This document shows positions 32,397 to 41,606 of a stretch of 64,000 nt of DNA, in pieces; positions within the stretch are counted from its first letter, which is position 1, and each line of letters starts with the position of its first letter. Both the position numbers and the translations under genes were made by a program. Below the pieces are notes generated by a model. The model worked only from the letters and a program-made list of their open reading frames with translations. It did no database searches and had not been told where the DNA came from. Source of the DNA: JAMQPK01 sp963782595. GTDB lineage: Bacteria; Acidobacteriota; Vicinamibacteria; Vicinamibacterales; JAMQPK01. The stretch spans positions 1,116,001 through 1,180,000 of the forward strand of contig CAWAKJ010000002.1 in NCBI GenBank assembly GCA_963782595.1, in the 5' to 3' direction.

Positions 32397-32888
32397 ATGA
32401 ATAAGGTGCTCGCTCTCCTCGCTGTGGCGGCCTGCGCGCTGCCGGTGGCCATCGACGCTCAGCCTGCCGACAACGCGAAAATGCTGCAGATGTTTTCGTC
32501 GCAGTCGCGCACGGGTTGGGGCAACCTGAACGTGATCGTCCTCAACGATCGGACCGTTGAAGCGCTCTTCGGCACCTCTCCAGCGAAGGCGGCGTTCCGC
32601 ACCAAGGCGCGCATGACGAGCGTGTTCTTCGTGCAGGGGACAGTGACCAAGGAATTCGAGCTCAAGCCCGAGGTCTCGGTAGTGCAAAAAGGCGAGACGT
32701 TGGCCGGCAAGGTGACGTCGATGAAGAACTTTGCAGGCGGGAAGGTGGCCAAGGGCGAAACGCTCCAGGGGCTCGTCGAACTGCCGAAGAAGATCGATTT
32801 GTTCGAGCCGTTCAAGGTGACCGTTGGCGCCGACAGCGTCGACTTCAGGCTGCTCGCCGACGATATTCGAGATTATGGGAACAGGTAA
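32397..32888 (+). CDS. Secreted hypothetical protein
   Basis: 163 aa from the ATG at 32397, which has AAAGGG about 10 bases upstream and begins the signal peptide (LALLAVAACALPVAIDAQ). The ATG at 32379 is in frame but would overlap that ribosome binding site. The mature part is Lys/Val-rich beta (LNVIVLNDRTVEALFG, then FELKPEVSVVQKGETLAGK, then FKVTVGADSVDFRLL). No domain recognised. The gene ends before a strong terminator. Confidence 0.6.
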   Translation: MNKVLALLAVAACALPVAIDAQPADNAKMLQMFSSQSRTGWGNLNVIVLNDRTVEALFGTSPAKAAFRTKARMTSVFFVQGTVTKEFELKPEVSVVQKGETLAGKVTSMKNFAGGKVAKGETLQGLVELPKKIDLFEPFKVTVGADSVDFRLLADDIRDYGNR

Positions 32889-32930
32889 GTCCGGTAAGTC
32901 CGGCTAAAGCCGGACACGACGTACTGTAAA

Positions 32931-32964
32931 GGGCCGGGAGGAAACTCCCGGCCCTCTTGTTTTT
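32931..32964 (+). terminator. Rho-independent terminator
   Basis: GGGCCGGGAG and CTCCCGGCCC form a 10-bp stem with loop GAAA, followed by TCTTGTTTTT. It ends the secreted-protein gene and reaches the stop of the opposing quinoprotein gene. Confidence 0.85.
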
Positions 32965-35014
32965 ACGGAAGGCTGAGCGCGATGAACTCGGCCGGGCGTC
33001 CTGCGGCGCCCACCGACACAACGATGTACTGCTTCTTGTTGACCATGTAAGTCATCGGCACGCCGGTCGTGTTGGCCGGCAGCAGGAATTCCGACACGAT
33101 CTCGCCAGTTGCCTTGTCGTACGAACGGAACCACGAGCCCTGCTGGCCATTGACGGTTACGAGCGGACCACGTTCGCCGGCCCACAGCAATGTCTTGGTC
33201 AGCATGATGCCGAGGCGTCCGCCACGCCCGGTCCTCGGAATCGTCACACCCTTCAGCCGCTCGTGATTCTTGATGGCGTCCGGTGTGTCGCCGATCGGCT
33301 GCATCCAGACGTGCTCGCCGGAATTCATATTGATGGCGGTGACACGGCCGTAGGGCGGCTTGATGAGGGGCAGCCCGAACACCGTCGTCGGCGGAAGATT
33401 CGCTCGTGCTGGTGTCGGCGCCGAACCCCGGGCCGGCGCAGCCCCCTCGCCTCGAGCGCCGCCGCCGCGACCACCGCCACGACCACCTCCATCACCGTCA
33501 CCACCGCCGCCACCGCCGCCCTGGATGAAGTTCATGTTCGAGCGGGCCGGATCGTTGATAAGGCTGAGGCGGGTCGGATTCGTCGTGGAGAAGATGTAGG
33601 CGATCTTCGTTTCGGGATCGAACGCGCCGCCTTCCCAGTTGGCGCCACCAGTGGCATTGGGCAGCATGAGCAATCCCGCCTTGCCGCCGTCACCCATCGT
33701 GATGGGAGGAGTAAAAATCGGACCGATCTTGTGAAGGCCTGCGATGCGCAGGGCCTCGGCCTTCAGCTCCGGCGTCCAGTCGATCAGATCCGCTTCCGAC
33801 ACACCCTGCCGATCGAACGGCGCGGGCTTGGTGGGGAACGGCTGTGTGGGCGAATACCACTCGCTGGGTACGGTGCCTTTCTCCACGGGCTTCTCGACGA
33901 TAGGCCACACCGGCTGGCCGGTGATGCGATCGAATGTGTACAGCCATCCCTGTTTGGACGGCACGCCGATGGCCTTGATCGGTTTGCCATCGACGGTGAT
34001 GTCCATCAGGATGCCGGGCGCAGGGAAGTCCCAATCCCAGATGTCGTGATGGATCGCCTGGAAATACCAGTAGCGCTTGCCGGTGTTGAGATCGAGGCTG
34101 ACGATGCAGTCGGTGAACAGATTTGCGCCGGGACGATGACCGCCGTAGTAGTCGCCGGTGGCCATCTCCGTCGCCAGATACACGCGATTGGCCGCTTCGT
34201 CGATGGTGATGGCGCCCCAGTTACCGGCGTTGCCCGTGTAGGACCACGAGTCGTTTTCCCACGTCTCGTTACCCTGTTCGCCCGGTTGCGGAATCGTGTG
34301 GAAGATCCACAGGCGCTTGCCGGTGCGCACGTCGTAACCGCGAACGTAGCCCTTGACGTTCTCTTTCGTGCGCGGGGCGCCGCCAGGTGTGTGTGCGGCA
34401 CCCACGACGACAACGTTGTTGCCGACGGCCGGCGGAGCATTCAGCCCGATATCGGCCGTCGTGAGATCGAGGCCCGGCTGATCGAGCTCTGTCTTCAGAT
34501 CGACGACGCCATTTCTGCCGAATGACGGAACCGGAACGCCCGTCTTGGCGTTCAGCGCGACGAGATGGTAGCCGGGCGTGACCGTCAGAATGCGCTCGTC
34601 ACCCTTGCCGTCGGTCCAGTAGGCGACGCCGCGGCCCGCTCCCTGGCGGGGCGCTCCTTCGCCGCGCTTGCCTTCGTCCATCCGCCACATCCACAACTGC
34701 TCGCCTGTCGCGGGATCGATCGCCACGACGGTGCGGCGCACACCTGCCTGTGCATACATGACGCCGTTAACCATCAGCGGAGTCACCTGCATGTTGTAGT
34801 CGGGCCGAGGGCCGAGGTTGTCGGTTTTGAAGCGCCAGGCGATGCGGAGATCCTTGGCGTTATCCCGGTTGATTTGATCCAGAGGGGAGTACTTGGTGCT
34901 GCCCGGCTCGCCCGCGTACGCGCGCCATTCGCCGTTGGTCGTGCCGAACTGCGCCGAAAGCGACACGACAGCCGCGACGACAAGCAACCCTGCGAGCGCA
35001 AGAACCCTGCGCAT
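32963..35014 (-). CDS. PQQ-binding-like quinoprotein dehydrogenase (copy 1)
   Basis: 683 aa with signal peptide (LALAGLLVVAAVVSLSAQ). The eight-blade propeller shows repeated strand signatures: NAKDLRIAWRFKTDN, then VVAIDPATGEQLWMW, LVALNAKTGVPVPSFG, VRGYDVRTGKRLWIF, SLDLNTGKRYWYFQAIHHDI and YTFDRITGQPVWP. Residues ~505-545 are a Gly/Arg-rich linker inserted between blades. There is no CxxCH, so no fused cytochrome. It is likely a periplasmic alcohol or sugar dehydrogenase. It is followed on the same strand by a close paralog. Confidence 0.8.
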   Translation of the reverse strand: MRRVLALAGLLVVAAVVSLSAQFGTTNGEWRAYAGEPGSTKYSPLDQINRDNAKDLRIAWRFKTDNLGPRPDYNMQVTPLMVNGVMYAQAGVRRTVVAIDPATGEQLWMWRMDEGKRGEGAPRQGAGRGVAYWTDGKGDERILTVTPGYHLVALNAKTGVPVPSFGRNGVVDLKTELDQPGLDLTTADIGLNAPPAVGNNVVVVGAAHTPGGAPRTKENVKGYVRGYDVRTGKRLWIFHTIPQPGEQGNETWENDSWSYTGNAGNWGAITIDEAANRVYLATEMATGDYYGGHRPGANLFTDCIVSLDLNTGKRYWYFQAIHHDIWDWDFPAPGILMDITVDGKPIKAIGVPSKQGWLYTFDRITGQPVWPIVEKPVEKGTVPSEWYSPTQPFPTKPAPFDRQGVSEADLIDWTPELKAEALRIAGLHKIGPIFTPPITMGDGGKAGLLMLPNATGGANWEGGAFDPETKIAYIFSTTNPTRLSLINDPARSNMNFIQGGGGGGGDGDGGGRGGGRGGGARGEGAAPARGSAPTPARANLPPTTVFGLPLIKPPYGRVTAINMNSGEHVWMQPIGDTPDAIKNHERLKGVTIPRTGRGGRLGIMLTKTLLWAGERGPLVTVNGQQGSWFRSYDKATGEIVSEFLLPANTTGVPMTYMVNKKQYIVVSVGAAGRPAEFIALSLP

Positions 35015-35051
35015 GGAACCTCCTGTACTGAAGAAGTGGAGGAATTATAGC

Positions 35052-35131
35052 GGTTCTGGGTTCTAGGTTCTGAGGTTCTAGGTTCTGGTCCCTGAACCGA
35101 ACCGAGAACGTAGAACCCAGAACCCAGAACC
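35052..35131. repeat. Heptad tandem array (GGTTCTN units and their inverse)
   Basis: Five or six GGTTCTR units run into the reverse complement (GAACCCA, GAACGTA). The array therefore both repeats with period 7 and folds on itself. It lies between the two quinoprotein genes; a second array of this unit is at 44338-44414. Confidence 0.8.
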
Positions 35132-35140
35132 GCAGCGAAG

Positions 35141-37216
35141 CTACGGCAGCGCGAGAGCGATGAGCTCGGCCGGCTTGCCGACCGCTGCCACCGCGACCAC
35201 GATGTATTGCTTGCCGCCCGACATGTAGGTCATCGGCACGTTGGTCACGTTGGCTGGAATCTGCATCTCCGACACAATCGCGCCCGTGGTTTTGTCGTAC
35301 GAGCGGAACCATGACACGGTCTGGCCGCCTTCGACGGTGTCGAGCGGACCGCGCTCGCCGGCCCAGAGCAATGTCTTGGTCACCATGATGCCCGTGCGTC
35401 CGGGGCGTCCCGTGCGCGGAATCGTGACGCCCTTCAGCAGCTTGTGATTCTTGATGTTCTCGGGCGTGCCGCCAATGGGCTGCATCCACACGTGATCGCC
35501 CGTGTTCATGTTGATGGCCGTGACGCGGCCGTACGGCGGCTTGATGAGGGGCAAACCGAATGCGTTCAGTGGCGGCGCCGCTTCGGCCGCTGCACCGCCT
35601 CCGCGTCCGCCGGCACCTGCGGCAGCAGCGGGCGCGCCACGACCGGCCGGTGGTCCGCCGCCTTCTTCTGCGCCACCCTCGCCCCGGCCGCCGCCTCTGC
35701 CACCTCTACCACCCCCGCCGCCGTCGATGTAGTTCATATTGGAGCGCGCGGGATCGTTGATGAGCGATCGGCGGTTGAACTCCGTCGACGAGAAGATGTA
35801 GGCGATCTTCGTTTCGGGATCGAACGCGCCGCCTTCCCAGTTGGTGCCACCGTTATTGCCCGGCATCATGATCATGCCGTATTTGCCGTCCTGGCCCCGA
35901 TCGATCGGCGGCTCGAACAGGTTGTCGCTGTACCTGTGAAGATTGAGCACGCGCAGCGCTTCGGCCTTGATCTCGGGCGTCCAGTCGTTCACGTCGCTTT
36001 CCCGGATCCCCTGCATGTCGTACGCGGCAGGCTTGGTGGGATACGGCTGCGTCGGGGAGTACCACTCGGTCGGCACTTTGCCGCGCGGCACCGGCCGCTC
36101 TTCGATCGGCCACACGGGCTGACCGGTCACGCGATCGAAGGTGTAGAGAAACGCCTGCTTCGACGGCACCCCGATCGCTTTGATCGGCTTCCCGTTCACG
36201 GTGATGTCCATCAGGATTGGCGGCGCCGGAAAATCCCAGTCCCAGATGTCGTGGTGGATCGCCTGGAAGTACCAGTAGCGCTTGCCCGTGTTCAAATCGA
36301 GGCAGACGACGGTGCTGGTAAACAGGTTGGCGCCCGGGCGATGTCCGCCGAAATAGTCGCCGGTTGCATCCTCAGTGGCCAGATACACGCGGTTCAGTTC
36401 TTCGTCGATCGAAATCGGCGCCCAGTTGCCGGCGTTGCCGGAATAAGACCACGAATCGTTTTCCCATGTCTCGTTCCCGAACTCGCCGGGCTGCGGAATC
36501 GTATGAAAGATCCACAGCCGCTTGCCGGTGCGCACGTCATACCCGCGGATGTACCCCTTGACGTTTTCCTTCGCGCGCGGCGCGCCACCCGGCAGGTGAG
36601 CAGCGCCGACAACGATGACGTTGTTGCCGAGAGCAGGCGGCGAGTTGAGTCCGATGTCGGCGGTCTCGAGATCGATACCCGTCTGATCGAGCTCGGTCTT
36701 GAGATCGACCACGCCATTCTTGCCGAACGATGCGATGGGAATCCCCGTCCTGGCATTGAGCTGGACCATGTTGTAGCCGGGCGTCACGGTCACGATGCGC
36801 TCGTCGCCCTTGCCGTCGGTCCAATACGCGAGGCCGCGGCCAGAGCCCTGACGCGGAGCCGCTGCGCCCCGCTTGCCTTCGTCCATCCGCCACATCCACA
36901 ACTGCTCGCCTGTCGCGGCATTCAGCGCGACGACTGTGCGGCGCGTGCCGGCCTGCACGTACATGACATCGCCGATCACGATCGGCACCGACTGCATGTT
37001 GAAGTCGGGGCGCGGGCCCAGGTTGTCGGTGCGGAAGCGCCAGGCGATGCGCAGGTCCTTGGCGTTGTCTCTGTTGATTTGATCGAGCGGGGAGTACTTC
37101 GTGCTGCCGGGGTCTGCCGCATACGAACGCCATTCGCCATTTTTGGCGCCGTTCTGAGCGGCGAGGGGCAGACTTGCGCACAGGACCGCGCAGATGATCG
37201 AGAACTTCCGCAACAT
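35141..37216 (-). CDS. PQQ-binding-like quinoprotein dehydrogenase (copy 2)
   Basis: 691 aa, closely similar over its whole length to the gene at 32963 (same blade motifs, for example GEWRSYAADPGSTKYSPLDQ and GYNMVQLNARTGIPIASFG). Signal peptide SIICAVLCASLPLAAQ. Gly/Arg-rich insert at ~510-555, again without CxxCH. Tandem duplication is clear. The two may differ in substrate or be alternatives. It is upstream of copy 1 and separated from it by a heptad array of ~80 bp. It diverges from proB across 90 bases. Confidence 0.8.
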   Translation of the reverse strand: MLRKFSIICAVLCASLPLAAQNGAKNGEWRSYAADPGSTKYSPLDQINRDNAKDLRIAWRFRTDNLGPRPDFNMQSVPIVIGDVMYVQAGTRRTVVALNAATGEQLWMWRMDEGKRGAAAPRQGSGRGLAYWTDGKGDERIVTVTPGYNMVQLNARTGIPIASFGKNGVVDLKTELDQTGIDLETADIGLNSPPALGNNVIVVGAAHLPGGAPRAKENVKGYIRGYDVRTGKRLWIFHTIPQPGEFGNETWENDSWSYSGNAGNWAPISIDEELNRVYLATEDATGDYFGGHRPGANLFTSTVVCLDLNTGKRYWYFQAIHHDIWDWDFPAPPILMDITVNGKPIKAIGVPSKQAFLYTFDRVTGQPVWPIEERPVPRGKVPTEWYSPTQPYPTKPAAYDMQGIRESDVNDWTPEIKAEALRVLNLHRYSDNLFEPPIDRGQDGKYGMIMMPGNNGGTNWEGGAFDPETKIAYIFSSTEFNRRSLINDPARSNMNYIDGGGGGRGGRGGGRGEGGAEEGGGPPAGRGAPAAAAGAGGRGGGAAAEAAPPLNAFGLPLIKPPYGRVTAINMNTGDHVWMQPIGGTPENIKNHKLLKGVTIPRTGRPGRTGIMVTKTLLWAGERGPLDTVEGGQTVSWFRSYDKTTGAIVSEMQIPANVTNVPMTYMSGGKQYIVVAVAAVGKPAELIALALP

Positions 37217-37232
37217 GCAATCTCCTTGTCGA

Positions 37233-37258
37233 CTACGGGCTACCGGCTACCGGCTGCA
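37233..37258. repeat. Short heptad array (GGCTACC units)
   Basis: CTACGGGCTACCGGCTACCG, then GCTGC, is three to four units of period 7 between the quinoprotein start and proB. Confidence 0.55.
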
Positions 37259-37305
37259 GGCGTCGGTTCTGTTAGAGAAATCGGCCGATTATAGCCCGAT
37301 ATAAA

Positions 37306-38430
37306 ATGAGCCCCGCAACGATGGGGGGAGGGACCAAAAAGCGGCTCGTGGTGAAGGTCGGCACCAACACCCTGACCGGCGGCGAGGACCATCTCGACCG
37401 ACTGGCCATGATGGGCGTGGTGCGCCAGATTGCGCGGCTGGTGCGCGACGGGCACCAGGTGGCGCTGGTGTCGTCGGGCGCGATCGTCGCCGGCCGCCAG
37501 GCGCTGGCCGTCTCGCGCAATGGGAAAGACATCCCCTTCAAGCAGGTCCTGGCCGCCGTCGGGCAGACCAGGTTGATGCAGATGTGGGACGAGCTGTTCT
37601 CGAAGGAGGATCTCCTCGTCGCGCAGACGCTGCTGACACGCACCGATTTGGCAGACCGGCAGGGCTACCTCAACTCGCGCAACACGTTGCTCGCGCTGCT
37701 CGAACGCCAGGTCGTGCCCGTGATCAACGAGAACGACGTGGTCGCGACCGAAGAAATCAAGATCGGCGACAACGACAATCTGTCGGCGCTCGTTGCTAAT
37801 CTGATCGATGCGGATCTGCTGATCCTTCTGACAGACCAGGCGGGGCTCTACACGGCGGATCCGCGGCAAAACAAGGCCGCGACGCTGATTACCGAAGTGC
37901 CGGTCATTTCTGATGACATCATGGCTCTTGCGGCGGGGGCGGGCACGGCCCGCGGCACGGGCGGGATGTTCACCAAGCTGCAGGCCGCCCGCCTCGCGAC
38001 CGAATCCGGGGTGACCGTTCTCGTGGCGGGCGGGACCACCGAAGACATCCTTGTCAGGGCCGTGAGCGGCGACGCGGTGGGGACGCGATTTCCGTCGAAT
38101 CGAACGCGCATGGAAAGCCGCAAACGCTGGATTCTTTCGGGGCTTGCGGGAAAGGCCGCGGCGCACATCGATGCGGGCGCCGTTACGGCGCTGGGACGCG
38201 GACGTTCGCTGCTGCCGGCCGGACTGGTCAATGTGCGAGGTCCATTCGACCGCGGCGACAGCGTCAACATCGTCGGGCCCGAGGGACGGTCGATTGGCTG
38301 TGGCGTCGCCAACTACAGCTCGGCCGATCTCGAGCGCATCAAGGGCTGCCGATCGGCCGAAATTGGCCAGATTCTCGGGTACAACTTCGGGGACGAAGTG
38401 ATTCATCGCAATAACGTCGTTATGCTCTAG
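37306..38430 (+). CDS. proB: Glutamate 5-kinase
   Basis: 374 aa, the full two-domain form. Amino-acid kinase domain: KKRLVVKVGTNTLTGGED, then VALVSSGAIVAGRQ, then VPVINENDVVATEEIKIGDN and LLILLTDQAGLYTADPR. The C-terminal PUA domain is around GLVNVRGPFDRGDSVNIVG. It makes glutamyl-5-phosphate, the first step of proline synthesis. Start: the ATG at 37306 directly follows an ATAAA stretch; an in-frame ATG at 37321 is an alternative. It is the first gene of a proB-proA-proC group. Confidence 0.95.
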   Translation: MSPATMGGGTKKRLVVKVGTNTLTGGEDHLDRLAMMGVVRQIARLVRDGHQVALVSSGAIVAGRQALAVSRNGKDIPFKQVLAAVGQTRLMQMWDELFSKEDLLVAQTLLTRTDLADRQGYLNSRNTLLALLERQVVPVINENDVVATEEIKIGDNDNLSALVANLIDADLLILLTDQAGLYTADPRQNKAATLITEVPVISDDIMALAAGAGTARGTGGMFTKLQAARLATESGVTVLVAGGTTEDILVRAVSGDAVGTRFPSNRTRMESRKRWILSGLAGKAAAHIDAGAVTALGRGRSLLPAGLVNVRGPFDRGDSVNIVGPEGRSIGCGVANYSSADLERIKGCRSAEIGQILGYNFGDEVIHRNNVVML

Positions 38431-38434
38431 AACC

Positions 38435-38470
38435 AGGGATTAGGGACTAGGGATTAGGGATTGGGGATTT
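38435..38470. repeat. Heptad array (GGGATTA units)
   Basis: Five units, GGGATTA, GGGACTA, GGGATTA, GGGATTG and GGGATTT, between proB and proA. Confidence 0.8.
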
Positions 38471-38474
38471 GAGG

Positions 38475-39734
38475 ATGCCGGTGATTGCAGATGAGCTGAT
38501 CGAGAAAGCGGCTGGGGCGAAGGCCGCGGCGATTCAGCTTGCGCGGGCGAGCACGGCGCTCAAGAACCAGGCGCTCGCGGCCATGGCAGACGCCATTCGT
38601 GCGCGCGAGAAGGAGATTCTCGCCGCCAACGCGCAGGACTGCGCGAACGCATCACCGCGGATCGAGATTGATCGTCTGCGCCTGACGCCCGATCGTGTGG
38701 CCGGGATGGCACGCGACGTCGAAGCAGTGGCGCGCCTGGCAGATCCGGTGGGGGAGCAGTTCGACAAGGTGACGCGGCCAAACGGCCTGGAGATTTCGAA
38801 GCGGCGCGTCCCGCTTGGCGTGGTGGGGGTCGTGTACGAGTCGCGGCCGAATGTCACGAGCGATGTGGCGGCCATCTGCGTCAAGACCGGCAACGCAGTA
38901 GTGCTTCGCGGCGGCAGCGAAGCCCTGGCGACCAATCGCGCCATTGCGTCCGCTATTCAGCACGGTTTGAAAGAGGCAGGGCTACCTGAAACCAGTGTGC
39001 AGCTGATTGCCTCGACCGACCGCGCCGTCGTGCAACGCATGCTGAAGCTGCGCGAGTACATCGACGTCATCATTCCCCGAGGCGGCGAGGGGCTGATCAA
39101 GGCAACGATCGAAAACGCGACGATTCCGGTCATCGAAACGGGCGCAGGGGTCTGTCACACCTACGTTGATCGAGCGGCGGATCCGGACATGGCGCTGCGT
39201 ATCGCCTACAACGCAAAAGTTCGGCGCCCGACCATCTGCAACGCCCTCGATACGCTGCTCGTGCACCGCGACATTGCGGCGTCATGGCTGCCGAAGATGG
39301 CTACCGAGTGGAGCAGGGCCGGTGTCGAGATTCACGCCGACGTCGAATCGTCCCGGTTGTTGAGCGCCGGCGGGGGGCCGTTCGTCTCGGCTTCGGCCGA
39401 CGATTGGGGCAAAGAGTTCCTGTCGCTCGTCGCGGCGGTCAAAGTGGTGGGTAGCCTGGACGAGGCGCTCGAGCACATCCGCGAGTATGGCTCCGGTCAC
39501 TCCGAGGCTATCGTGACGCAGGATGACGCGGCGGCCGAGCGGTTCCTGAACGAGGTGGATGCGGCGGCGGTATTCGTCAACGCGAGCACGCAGTTCACCG
39601 ACGGTGGCGAGTTCGGTCTCGGCGCCGAGGTCGGCATCTCCACCCAGAAGCTGCACGCGCGCGGCCCGATGGGCCTGCGCGAGTTGACGACATATAAGTG
39701 GGTGATTGAGGGGACGGGGCAGGTGAGGCCTTGA
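38475..39734 (+). CDS. proA: Gamma-glutamyl phosphate reductase
   Basis: 419 aa from the ATG at 38475 (a TTG at 38469 is in frame). Aldehyde-dehydrogenase fold with the ProA signatures RRVPLGVVGVVYESRPNVTS, AVVLRGGSEALATN, catalytic Cys in GAGVCHTYVD, and SEAIVTQDDAAAERF near the end. It reduces glutamyl-5-phosphate to the semialdehyde with NADPH. It lies 44 bases after proB. The only weak point is the ribosome binding site, GAGG directly at the start. Confidence 0.95.
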   Translation: MPVIADELIEKAAGAKAAAIQLARASTALKNQALAAMADAIRAREKEILAANAQDCANASPRIEIDRLRLTPDRVAGMARDVEAVARLADPVGEQFDKVTRPNGLEISKRRVPLGVVGVVYESRPNVTSDVAAICVKTGNAVVLRGGSEALATNRAIASAIQHGLKEAGLPETSVQLIASTDRAVVQRMLKLREYIDVIIPRGGEGLIKATIENATIPVIETGAGVCHTYVDRAADPDMALRIAYNAKVRRPTICNALDTLLVHRDIAASWLPKMATEWSRAGVEIHADVESSRLLSAGGGPFVSASADDWGKEFLSLVAAVKVVGSLDEALEHIREYGSGHSEAIVTQDDAAAERFLNEVDAAAVFVNASTQFTDGGEFGLGAEVGISTQKLHARGPMGLRELTTYKWVIEGTGQVRP

Positions 39735-39737
39735 GGG

Positions 39738-39817
39738 TCGCAAGGCGCAAGTCGGAAGTCGCAAGGCGCAAGTCTGGAGTCGGAAGTCTGAAGTCGGAAG
39801 TCGGGAGTCGGAAGGTC
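39738..39817. repeat. Heptad array (GCAAGTC / GGAAGTC units)
   Basis: Eleven units of period 7 (GCAAGGC, GCAAGTC, GGAAGTC, GCAAGGC, GCAAGTC, TGGAGTC, GGAAGTC, TGAAGTC, GGAAGTC, GGGAGTC, GGAAGGT) fill the proA-proC gap. Its last unit doubles as the GGAAGG ribosome binding site of proC. Confidence 0.85.
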
Positions 39818-39820
39818 CAT

Positions 39821-40717
39821 ATGGAAAAAGTAGCAAGCATGGCGGAGAAGCGGGCGGCCAATGCGTTGAGCGGGCGGTCGATCGCGTTCATTGGCAGCGG
39901 TGCGATGGCCAGCGCGATGGTCGGCGGGTTGCTGAATTCGCATGTCGTCGACGCGAAGGCGATTACGGCCAGCGATCCGCATACCGACCGCACGCAGGAT
40001 CTTGAGAAGCGGTTCGGAGTGGCGACCACGACCGACAACCTGAAGGCAGTGAAGAACGCCGACATCGTCATTCTGTCGGTGAAGCCGCAGATGCTGCGTT
40101 TTGTGTTCCGGGACCTGTGCGGCAAGCTGCGTAAAGATGCGCTCGTGCTGTCGATCATCGCTGGTGCACGAATCGACTCGATGACGCAGGGGTTGAAGCA
40201 CACGTCGATCGTGCGCTCGATGCCGAATACGCCGGCGCAGGTGGCCGAAGGGATGACCGTCTGGACGGCCAGCCCGGCGGTGACGCCCGCGCAGCGCGCC
40301 GAAGCGCAGACCATTCTGCGCGCGTTTGGCAAAGAGCTCTACGTCGCCGATGAGGCGTTTCTCGACATGGCGACGGCCATCAGCGGGTCCGGCCCAAGCT
40401 ATGTGTTCCTCTTTATGGAGGCGCTCATCGATGCGGCCGTGCATCTCGGATTTTCGCGAGAGGACGCGCGGACGCTCGTGACGCAGACGGTTCGCGGCTC
40501 GGCCATCTACGCCGAACACTCGCCGTCGCATCCCGCCGAAATGCGCAATCTGGTCACCTCGCCCGGCGGGACGAGCGCGCACGCGCTGTATCAGCTCGAG
40601 AAAGGCGGCTTCCGGACATTGCTGTCGAAAGCGGTCTGGGCAGCCTACCAGCGCAGCGTATCGCTGTCGGCGCTGAACTCTGCCGTGCGACCGTTCGAGG
40701 AAAAGGATGAGGAGTAG
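39821..40717 (+). CDS. proC: Pyrroline-5-carboxylate reductase
   Basis: 298 aa from the ATG at 39821, with GGAAGG 7 bases before it. The frame is open upstream into the heptad array, but that sequence is repeat, not protein. NAD(P) fold IGSGAMASAMVGGLL, then the conserved VRSMPNTPAQVAEGMTVW region and AISGSGPSYVFLFMEAL, then VTSPGGTSAHALYQLEKGG. It completes the proline pathway of proB and proA. The N-terminus has ~20 extra residues (MEKVASMAEKRAANALSGRS) relative to the usual start. Confidence 0.95.
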   Translation: MEKVASMAEKRAANALSGRSIAFIGSGAMASAMVGGLLNSHVVDAKAITASDPHTDRTQDLEKRFGVATTTDNLKAVKNADIVILSVKPQMLRFVFRDLCGKLRKDALVLSIIAGARIDSMTQGLKHTSIVRSMPNTPAQVAEGMTVWTASPAVTPAQRAEAQTILRAFGKELYVADEAFLDMATAISGSGPSYVFLFMEALIDAAVHLGFSREDARTLVTQTVRGSAIYAEHSPSHPAEMRNLVTSPGGTSAHALYQLEKGGFRTLLSKAVWAAYQRSVSLSALNSAVRPFEEKDEE

Positions 40718-40724
40718 AAACCTG

Positions 40725-40790
40725 TCATGGCAGATGGCAGATGGCAGATGGCAGATGGCGGAGGGCTCGCTCTGCCATTTGCCATCATCC
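40725..40790. repeat. Heptad array (CAGATGG units) with inverse part
   Basis: CAGATGG repeated four times, then CTCTGCCATTTGCCATC in the opposite sense. It separates proC from the convergent LOG gene. Confidence 0.75.
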
Positions 40791-40805
40791 CTCTGCCCTG
40801 ACAGG

Positions 40806-41606
40806 CTACTGATCTGTGAACACCGCCGGGTACTGTTCTTCCCTCAGGATCCGTGACGGCTTCATCGGCGGTTTTCTCATCAGCTTGAACTCTTCGATCG
40901 CGTTCTTGCGGATGTGCTCGAGCGCCTCGTTGAGATCGTCGGTCACCAGGAACAGCTTCAGATCGGTCGCGCTGACGGTGCCCGCCTTCACCATGTCCTC
41001 GAGCAGGGCGATGAATCCGCGCCAATAGGTCGCGCCCATCAGCACGACCGGATAGTGCACGATCTTCTTAGTCTGGATGAGCGTCAGCGCCTCGTTCAAT
41101 TCGTCGAGCGTGCCCAGTCCTCCGGGCAACGCGACGAATGCGTAGGAGTACTTGAAGAGCAGGACCTTGCGCACGAAGAAGTAGCGCGACGTGACGATCC
41201 GATCGCAGTACCGGTTGGGCGCCTGTTCGAACGGCAGTACGATGTTGACGCCGACCGATCGGCCGCCCGCTTCGCGCGCGCCGCGGTTGGCGGCCTCCAT
41301 GAGACCGGGGCCACCGCCGGTCATCACGGTGAACCCCAGTCGAGCCAGCCCCTTTCCGAGCTCGATGCCGAGCTGATAGTAGGGATGCCCCTCCCGGATG
41401 CGCGCCGATCCGAAGACCGTGACGCACGGCCCGCAGAAGTGGAGCGTCCGAAATCCGAGGACGAAGTCCTTGATTACCTTGAGGAGCAGCCGGGCTTCGC
41501 GAAGGCGCGAGTGCGGGCCTTCCAGCAGGATTCGATCTTCAGGTTGTGGAGATGTCTTGACCGGTGGCACATTCGGCGCCGGCGGTACGATCGGTGCCGG
41601 ACTCAA
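40806..41606 (-). CDS. LOG-family protein (cytokinin-activating / lysine-decarboxylase-like)
   Basis: 266 aa. Both family signatures are present: the nucleotide loop TGGGPGLMEAANRGAREAG (GGGxGxMEA) and LPGGLGTLDELNEALTL (PGGxGTxxE with catalytic Glu). VTVFGSARI at the N-terminus gives the Rossmann start. It probably cleaves nucleotide monophosphates to base and ribose-5-phosphate. TTG at 41606 overlaps the TGA of the Yip1 gene (TTGA), which supports coupled translation and this start. Confidence 0.85.
   Translation of the reverse strand: MSPAPIVPPAPNVPPVKTSPQPEDRILLEGPHSRLREARLLLKVIKDFVLGFRTLHFCGPCVTVFGSARIREGHPYYQLGIELGKGLARLGFTVMTGGGPGLMEAANRGAREAGGRSVGVNIVLPFEQAPNRYCDRIVTSRYFFVRKVLLFKYSYAFVALPGGLGTLDELNEALTLIQTKKIVHYPVVLMGATYWRGFIALLEDMVKAGTVSATDLKLFLVTDDLNEALEHIRKNAIEEFKLMRKPPMKPSRILREEQYPAVFTDQ

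Noticed and set aside
35502..35732. Pro-rich frame opposite the Gly/Arg-rich insert
   Set aside because: Complement of the Gly/Arg-rich insert, with no independent support.
32957..37294. Long plus-strand open frames opposite the quinoproteins
   Set aside because: They are mirror frames of two well-supported genes, caused by high GC content and codon bias.
39731..39820. proC start further upstream
   Set aside because: The extra residues are translated heptad repeat; the ATG at 39821 has GGAAGG at the right spacing.
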